From contig JAUIRK010000061.1 of NCBI GenBank assembly GCA_030549495.1, positions 62,001 through 126,000 of the forward strand: DNA of 64,000 nucleotides. Direction: 5' to 3'. The stretch is from Nectonema munidae (Eukaryota > Nematomorpha > Nectonematoida > Nectonematidae). A program made the position numbers and the translations under genes. This document shows positions 56,787 through 64,000 of the stretch, in pieces. The notes under the pieces were generated by a model. The model saw nothing but the letters and a program-made list of their open reading frames with translations, did no database searches and was not told the origin of the DNA. Position 1 is the first letter of the stretch. Each line of letters starts with the position of its first letter.

Positions 56787-57268
56787 TTGTTTTGGTTAAC
56801 CGTTTAATTCATTGGCTACTATCTTTTAACTGATCGATTAATAACCGATTTATTTTAATATAAATTTTGAGTTTATAGATATACATAGGACAAAAATCGT
56901 TGTTCAAGAATACCGGAAAAAGCAAACGTACTTTTATTAGAACATAATTACAAGTACCAAAGCATGAAAATAAGTTATGCAATGCCGTTTTTAAAAAAAC
57001 ATCATATAATTACAAAAGACATTTTATTAAAAAAGTATTTATACATGTAAATTTATTATGATTTGCTAAAGTTTTTGGGAGTTAAATTAATCGGTGAATT
57101 TTGGTTCAGTTACGATGAATTTGTCATTGAGTAAGGTTGGTAAGATACTGGGTTTCGAAACTTAAGGTCTCAAGCCTCTTTTTCGATACAAGCGGCGCAA
57201 TTTTGTCTTCTCGATGAAAACACGCCACTCTACTTTAACCTTAATTTTTAGCGAATACCATCACGAGT
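56787..57268. repeat. MITE family M, copy 2, interrupted
   Basis: Reverse complement of 44253-44570. GGTTAACCGTTTAATTCATT, ATGCCGTTTTTAAAAAAACA and finally AGCGAATACCATCACGAG are in the same order. A SINE-like insertion separates the last block. Confidence 0.65.
57130..57250 (+). repeat. tRNA-derived SINE-like element, copy 2
   Basis: GGTTGGTAAGATACTGGG, TTTTTCGATACAAGCGG and TCGATGAAAACACGCCACTC correspond in order to the element at 7450-7592. It is inserted in MITE family M copy 2. Confidence 0.5.
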
Positions 57269-59095
57269 CAATATTAATTTTGAGTGCGACTTCTTGCGAA
57301 GGTATGTGCTGACTAGTAGAGTGTTGAGAAATCCTAGTGTACGTCGAAGTTCGCCTAAGTAGAAATAACTACATATTACTTGAGTTTTACGATGATGATT
57401 TAGTTTTTTTCATAGTTTGTTCCTTTTTAGATAAGTTTCTTTGGATTAAAAAAGGTGAAATTAGGTTAAAATGAATTTTTAAAAATATATCTACTTTTTT
57501 TCAAGCAACTACTGTGAAGATAAAATTCACTTCTTCATATAGATAGAGTCCACACTGCAACTGGAAAACGGAAATTACTGCCCATGTATCAATTCTCGCA
57601 TGAGGGAGAATAGCTTATTACGTCAATCAAAACATAAGGTTAGTTTAATTAAAGCAAAAAATTGTATTTTTTTTCTATTCAATGCCCCTTGAACAATTTT
57701 TTCTCAAAAAAATACCGCCTTAGAAGACATTATTGCAAAGAAACGTTCTTTTATAAAAAATATCATTTAAATTTCTTTCACAATAAATAAAATGCATAAA
57801 AATTGAAAAAGAAAAAAAATATATATAAAATCTTATAATGGGAAAATTCGGTATATTTGACTTAAGATTTATCATCCTTTTTTCTGTGACTCCTATATTT
57901 TGGTGTTTATCTTTCAATTTTTGATGTTGGGTTAGTACCAAATTAGTTTTAATATTACTACTTTCACAAACTGTTTCTTGACTTAAATTTTGTTTACTTA
58001 ACTAATTCCATTTTCTGTCACTATATGCGAAAAAATAGAATTATCTTAGCCATTTTTGAATAGATAGTAGAATTTTAGCTTTCTTTATATCGAAAATTCA
58101 TAATTACCCCTTTTTCACATTTCGTTAAAATATCCCTATTCATAACTAAGTTCCTAAACGGAGGTTATACATAGTATAATATTATTCTGATGTTAAAACT
58201 TCTATAAATTTCTTCATATAGCATCTTCAAAACGAATGGACTATTATTATCAACCTAATCTTTATTTAATGTAGAGATTACCTTGGTTTCAGTATTTCGC
58301 TAATCGTCGCTGAAAGAATAACTATCTGTAATTTAATCTTTCCATCTTGATCTGGATTTAAGACAGGCATTGTTTTAATTAAAGTCAACGTAACCTACAT
58401 TTTTTTGCTTTATGCACACTTTGTTTTCCATTAAATCATGACTACCATTTTATTAACGAACTTTCCTTTCAACAAAGATATTATTTCTCTTACCCTCTCC
58501 TTTTCAAATACACAGAGTAGTTTCCACGAGGATATTATTTACTTAAGATATCCTCCTATCACTTAAATACATACACCATAATTACAATATAAATACAGGG
58601 GTTCCTCTTCAATATTCATATATTGTGTAGTAACTCTTTCCGAAAAAGTGTTTTCGCACACACGCATTCATAATTATTATTGGACAGCAATATCTTCATA
58701 TATGTGTGGTAAATGAACACCTTTTTACTGGTAAATACATTGAACAATATTTTTTCTTCTATTTTCTTATACTTTATATATATATATATACAATACATAC
58801 GATTTTACCTTTAATTTTTATCATTTTTCATTTTAAATTCGTTCTTTTTTATATCCTAAAGGGTAAGCTGTTGACTGACATATACCAAAATAAAATAGGA
58901 AAAAAATAGGATATACAATTTTTAAGTTGATTTGTCTCGACTTGTCCACTATGTAAGGATTTTTCAGGGAAAAATATTTATTTTCAAAACATTAAAGATG
59001 TATTGTAGAGAATTATGATTAAAAAATTTATCAAAATTCAATATGGTAATAAAATATCATCGCATATATTCATTTGAGCACCGTTAAAACATCGA
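57269..59095. other. AT-rich sequence, nothing recognised
   Basis: No gene or repeat is supported; a short TA dinucleotide run lies near 58778. Confidence 0.4.
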
Positions 59096-59165
59096 TAAAG
59101 TGAAGGATTATCTGAACAGATGAATTTAAGTTCGTCCATATTAAATTTAATTTGGTGAAATTTTA
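59096..59165. repeat. 70-bp exact repeat E, copy 2
   Basis: Identical to 56319-56388. The flanks differ completely. Confidence 0.9.
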
Positions 59166-59296
59166 TAATCTTTTTATGGAAAATCAACTTGTTTAAAAAT
59201 AATCATAGCACTGAAACACCCACTAGTCTTTCCTTTCAATTATGAAAGTCAACTTATATGAGAATAAATGGGCACTTTTGTTATCTTTTCGCATCT

Positions 59297-59490
59297 GAAA
59301 ACGCATTTGATACCTTAAATCACGATATTTTACTCCACATTTTTATCATGAACTTGGAATTAGAGCATACGCTCACAACCGGTTTTCCTTCTTACGTAAA
59401 ATAGAATGGGATTTCTAAATACCCAGCTTGCGTAACGCAGAGATCATTGCTGGATCTGTTTCTTTTTAACCTATATTTGTATCCTCTCCT
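59297..59490 (+). pseudogene. LINE reverse transcriptase scrap
   Basis: ENAFDTLNHDILLHIF (from 59297) is the palm motif A of CR1/Jockey-type RTs (KAFDTLNHDILL). About 100 nt later TQRSLLDLFLFNLYLYP corresponds to the PQGSLLGPLLFNLYIND block, with the conserved GSxLGP residues altered. Frames change between the two. This is a short, old fragment unrelated in strand or sequence detail to the 8-11 kb LINE. Confidence 0.7.
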
Positions 59491-62269
59491 GAAAAAAATG
59501 AATCTGCAGATTTCTTCTATATTTGTTATACGTATGCTATATGCGTTTATAAATCTTTTAATCCTGAGAATTTTAATTCAAAATGAAACCAAAGGCAGAA
59601 TCACTTTTCACGAGTTGCCGTCGGTGTCTGTTTCATTAAGAGCTTCGCAGAGAATTCAAGATAAAACCATTCTCCTAGTGAAAGGATTGAATAGCCGCTT
59701 TTTCGATAGGTGTTGCAGTCGTAAAGTCATATTTAAGCCAATTTATGGAATCTCGAGCTTTTCTTTGGCGAATTTGACGAAGTCCGCAGGCGTGAGTCAT
59801 CTTATCATCATCTTCGTCATTACAGTCTAGATTGAATATAAGAAAGGTTGCACACAAAAAAAATTCAAACACAGAAAATATGAAAAAAGTGATTTGGATT
59901 TGAAACCTTTAAACTCAAGTATTGGAACTTTATTTTGTTTTTGCCAATCAATGTTTGATCAAGAAATTACAAGTTTTTCGAAATTCCTGTTTTGTAGCTA
60001 TAACTGAAAGGAAATGTTTGAAAGTGTATCTCAGTATTTAAAATTTTTAATCGTTCTCCCGACTAGGAAGAATGCTGCATTTTAATCCAATACATAATAT
60101 GAAGTCCAAAGTTTCAAATTACTTGAATACCTTTGGAAGCACGGTTGTAGCTAATCTAAATACTTTAGAACAATTAAATTTAACGCCAACTCTTCACTTA
60201 CAACTTTGACTAAAGGAGGGGCATTCTACATGCTTACAAAAAAATATATATATTTTTCATTATTTAAAATACTTAAGAAAAAATGATTGACGTGTCTCTG
60301 AATCCTATATTTTATTAGATACCGACTCTGACTCCTATCTCTTTAACATCCCCGACATGATACTCTCGACTCCATAACGCTGTTTGTAAGAACTTCTTTC
60401 GGATTTTTTTTCCGAAATACTGGAAATTTTTGTCCCTTTATCTACCTCTTATTGGAAAAAGACTCTTGAAATTTTTTTTCTTTACAAGTTGTACTAGATT
60501 CATTCACAAACTCAGAATTTATGTTTGCATTTTTATACTATTTTTAAATTGCAATTTTAATAATCTATCTGTTAAAAATTTTAGTGGAACTGTTTACCCG
60601 TGGATCTATGGCCTCTTATTGAGAATATTGATTGTTTCAAAAAGATTCAGACTTATTTTTAAATATTTGTGCATTGTAAATATATAAACGTAATAACTTA
60701 TAAAATATACAAAGAATACTTTTTTTGTATACAAAATATTTTTCTCCTGCTCCTAAAAAATTGAGAATACCTAATTTTACACTAAACTTTTATAAAATTG
60801 AGTGAAATATATTTAGTTAGCAAGTTTTAAAATATATAGTTTGTTTTTTTCCTCTAAAATAAGTACATTTTAAGGCGGTGAAGGAGAGGGGTGAGTAAAC
60901 AAGTGTCAATCAAATATACTAACAAAATATGTTTTATTGAATGACAATATAAAGAGGCATATTTATGTCATAGAGCTTTTCACATATATTTAGTGTACGA
61001 CTTCAAATTTGATCTCTTATCTCCATTTGTACAACGATAGGATGCATCTCCCACCCTTAATTAACTTGATTTGGTCAAGTAATACTCAGTTCAACTTATA
61101 AGCCATTAAAGTATTTTTTTACTTTCCTCAATATATATTGTATATATTAAATATACATCACTTATGTAATTGGTTAAAATTTTTTGATTAATATGAACTA
61201 CATTTGCCAGATCATTGCATATATTGTTGAATTATATTGAAAATTTGACAAGTGAATAATACTCTTTTTGTCTTTGTCTTATCTTCTCATTCGCAAAGGT
61301 ATTGTGTGTATGGTAGTTGAATAATACACATCATATTTTATTGATTTCCTTTTTTTTCTTTTAAATCGATAAATGAGATTACAAATTTTTTTGCATCTTT
61401 TCAGTATAATTGACTTTCTTGTCTCTTTTTTGTCGCTCAGAAGTAAATATGATCATTTATCTATTCTTCATGTTCTACCTTCCTATATTACATGTCAGTA
61501 TATTGTATTACTTTTTTTCACAGAATGCTTAACTTATTACTCTTTTAATCACTTAAAAAGTTGTGTTAGTTTGTATAATACATATTGGCCTTTACATACT
61601 TTTATAATTTTTGAAATTAGAGCTTTTATTTTCAATATGTCTCTTTTATTTCTTTAATTTTATTTACTTATATAACAGTTTTATAGATGTAATAAGAACA
61701 CATTAAATGCTTTGAAAGATTTCCATTTATTATTCAAAATCTGACTTTTCAAAATTTGGCTTGAAAAGGATTGTGTTTAGCAAAATGCCAAAACAAAAAA
61801 TTGTAGCGCGAGCGTAGACACTACTAGGTAACTGAAATATTGGAAATAGGAAATGTTAAAATATCTACTTGAATCAAGACAACTTATTAATAATAAAACA
61901 AAACTATGTAAAATTGTAAAATTTTCATTTAAAAACTTGTATTTTTAGATTTTTTCAAAACATAATTTAAAAAAACATGTATTCCATGGTAACTTTACGT
62001 AAATCTTTAGACTGGATGAAATCCAATTTTAGTGAACAGTTAAATGTTGACGTAATCAATCTTATGAATGGGTTTGTTGTAAAAACTGTATTAAAAAATT
62101 AGAGCATAAATTTATTACTCTGCTCCATTTCTAGGATCTGAAATTCAAAAGCCAGAGCCTCCTAACCTTTTGAGACGGTCATTTGGGAGCTTTCTATTTT
62201 GGCACCGTTTGTTTAGTCGGAGAAGTTTTGGACCTTAATTACACGATATTATTTAAATTGAATTGAATA
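59491..62269. other. Long AT-rich stretch, no gene seen
   Basis: Several open frames up to about 127 codons have T-rich, hydrophobic translations without motifs and are judged chance. A somewhat GC-richer patch at 59600-59800 could continue the LINE scrap. Confidence 0.4.
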
Positions 62270-62338
62270 TAAAATGAAAAAAGTATTTGTGTTATTGCGC
62301 TAATTGAAAAAAATTATGAATTTATAGCATTACAAGTT

Positions 62339-62464
62339 CATGTGAAATGTTTTCAAATTCAAGTGAAATGTTTTCAAGTTCAAGTGAAATGTTTTCAAGC
62401 TCAAGTGAAATGTTTTCAAATTCAAGTGAAATGTTTTCAACTTCAAGTGAAATTTTTTCAAGTT
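62339..62464. repeat. 21-bp subterminal repeats, left (six copies)
   Basis: CAAGTGAAATGTTTTCAAAT plus T, repeated six times with small changes. These are probable transposase binding sites. The open frame through it (repeating KCFQxQV) is a by-product of a period divisible by three. Confidence 0.92.
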
Positions 62465-62716
62465 TTAATTAGTTTTATTTTTAGGTTCGACTTGAAAGCT
62501 AATTTTTTATTGAGTTTGAAAATATTTGATTTTTTGTTGAGAGAAGATATATATTGAATTACACATCTTTTACAAATTTTTAGAGTTCTAAAAAAATTAA
62601 AAAATGGAAACTAAAAATTTATTTTTGTAAAAATATTTATTACCGATCTAAAAAAATTAAAAAAATGTAAGGTTATTTTGATAAGCACATTTATTATTAT
62701 TATTATATAAAATTAT

Positions 62717-63734
62717 TTAATTTAAAAAAACATATTCATTTAACGCTAACGGCATATTTCTTTTAGCTTCACCAAACCAGCCAATCCAATCCAATTGCTT
62801 AATTTCATTTATTCCAGTTTTCATGCAATCGACCAAATCCATATTAGAATTTTCTGAAAGTTGTCTTCGGACTGATAACTTTATTTTAGAAAAAGCTTGT
62901 TCAATAGGGTTAATCATGTACGAGTATGGAGATAAATACTTGTATGCAAGCGCTAAATTTGGGAATCTTTCTTTACAAATTGTAGAGTGGTGTATTTTTG
63001 CGTTATCCATATAGAGAACAGAGTTTTGTGGTATGTTATTTTGAACCAAAATTTCTTTTAATTTGTTTAAAAAGCAAGCGAATTTTTAAGAGCCTTTGCG
63101 AATTTCGTAACAAATTGCTCTATTTATATTAATAGCTAGCAATAGTGATTTGTTAACACCTCTTATCGTGGGTACTACTATTTTTGCTTTTGTACCTTTC
63201 CTTGATCGCCCAAACGTTCTTCTCAAATGAAAATTAAATCCAAACGCATTTATAAAAATGTTGTAAGTTTCATTCGTATTAGAATTATTTAAAATTTCTT
63301 GAGAAAATTCTTTTTTTTTTAGATTTGCTTGTTTAAGAGTTGTCAGAAAACAGAGTTACTGTTGCAATTTTACGTGTTATTGATAAATTAGCAATTTTTG
63401 TACGTATGGATTCAAGCGATATGTATAGGGAAAAAGTTTCATCAATTTTTTCACGTATTTGTTTCAGCGTTATCATGTTATTTTTACTAATTTCATTTTC
63501 AATAAAATCAATTTGATCTGGGTTAATTTTGTATTTTCTGTGTCCATCCCAAGATTTTCTTAATGAAGAATTTTCTACTTTTTTTCGATGAAATATTTTT
63601 CGTACTGTGTTTATATTGATATCAAGAAAAGCTTCAGAAACATCAATAACTTTACGACCATCTTCAGCTACCATTTAAAAAATCAATTGTTTTGTTTCTT
63701 CTTTAATTGTAATCCTTGATTTTAATGGAGACAT
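62717..63734 (-). pseudogene. Tc1/mariner DD34E transposase, inactivated
   Basis: This is a cut-and-paste transposase that binds the inverted ends and inserts at TA. From 63734 leftward: MSPLKSRITIKEETKQLIF, an in-frame TAA, then a helix-turn-helix region (VIDVSEAFLDININTVRKIF) and a second helical domain (ISLESIRTKIANL). A stop at about 63333 precedes the catalytic core. The core reads FINAFGFNFHLRRTFGRSRK (about 63255-63200), MDNAKIHHS with the second Asp (about 63003) and SPYSYMINPIEQAF with the final Glu 35 residues later (D34E). At the first catalytic position the family normally has IDE/IDETxFN; here it is INA, so the Asp is replaced by Asn. A third stop lies at about 63090. The protein cannot be active. 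Confidence 0.9.
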
Positions 63735-63850
63735 CCAAAATAAATGATTTTACTTTAAAACAAAATTGACTGCTTTTAAAGTTAGATTGTTGTTGAATAA
63801 AAAAATAAATAAAAATTTTCAAGTCGAATCTAAAGATAAAATACACTTAA

Positions 63851-63937
63851 AACCTGAAAACGTTACTTAAATTTGAAAACATTTCACCTGAACTTGAAAA
63901 CGTTTCACTTGAATTTGAAAACATTTTACTTGAACTT
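63851..63937. repeat. 21-bp subterminal repeats, right (about four copies)
   Basis: CTTGAAAACGTTTCACTTGA-type units, inverted relative to the left array. They are fewer and more diverged than the left six. Confidence 0.88.
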
Positions 63938-64000
63938 GTAATGCTATAAATTCATAATTTTTTTCAATTAGCGCAATAACACAAATACTTTTTTCATTTT

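Larger units (their letters stand above)
62272..63999 (-). mobile_element. Tc1/mariner-type element with 70-bp perfect TIRs
   Basis: 62271-62340 is the exact reverse complement of 63931-64000 (70 of 70). The next 30 bp differ at three positions. The TA at 62270-62271, and the T at 64000, fit a TA target duplication, which predicts A as the next base outside the window. Length is about 1728 bp. Both subterminal regions carry 21-bp tandem repeats. A damaged DD34E transposase fills the middle on the - strand. Identity of the ends indicates recent movement. Confidence 0.92.

Noticed and set aside
59447-59872. Open frames on both strands in a less AT-rich patch
   Set aside because: Apart from the short RT phrase at the left, no recognisable protein; probably LINE debris.
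61373-61657. Hydrophobic 94-codon open frame resembling a membrane protein
   Set aside because: T-rich DNA yields Phe/Leu/Ile by composition; no start context, motif or conservation signal.
62342-62557. Open frame with repeated KCFQxQV
   Set aside because: It is the translation of 21-bp subterminal repeats whose period is divisible by three, not a repeat protein.

Overview
The window looks like a piece of an AT-rich animal genome. It carries one spliced host gene, several families of eukaryotic DNA transposons, non-LTR retrotransposon debris, tRNA-derived repeats and satellite arrays. An arthropod is plausible; a parasitic copepod (sea louse type) is only a guess from overall character and was not tested. 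No bacterial-style gene organisation is present.

The only host gene I can support in full is BRF1, the TFIIB-related subunit of RNA polymerase III factor TFIIIB. It lies on the + strand from 12819 to 33011 in seven exons (12819-13026, 20207-20452, 24839-25196, 26188-26326, 26944-27215, 30572-30899, 32475-33011). Every junction is GT-AG, all phases agree and the summed length is 2088 nt (695 codons plus stop), close to the human protein. A polyadenylation signal follows at 33206. A possible CpG-richer promoter and first exon of another + strand gene lies at about 47690-48072.

Layout. 0.4-1.8 kb: a decayed piggyBac. 2.4-6.8 kb: two unrelated satellites with ~150-bp units. 7.5 kb: a tRNA-derived short repeat. 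8.2-11.4 kb: a 5'-truncated CR1/Jockey-type LINE on the - strand. 12.8-33 kb: BRF1, whose introns hold a piggyBac with both ends (13689-15962), a reverse-transcriptase fossil, a hAT element of the ZBED5/FAM200 type, a piggyBac (20850-23128) nested inside an 8-bp-TSD element, a pogo-like remnant and a tRNA-like repeat. 33.4-38.4 kb: hAT MITEs and fragments. 38.6-42.8 kb: satellite B again, in inverted orientation, interrupted by a ~2.9-kb segment with inverted ends that holds a decayed, intron-containing gene; this is the best candidate for an undescribed element. 42.8-57.3 kb: a dense MITE field with nested insertions, foldback repeats and a 28-bp minisatellite. 59.3 kb: a LINE RT scrap. 62272-63999: a Tc1/mariner-type element with 70-bp perfect inverted ends, 21-bp subterminal repeats and a mutated transposase.

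Most of the window is a record of successive transposon insertions around one housekeeping gene. The transposons do not form a pathway with BRF1; they mainly lengthen its introns. The nesting order, target-site duplications and shared ends give a relative chronology.
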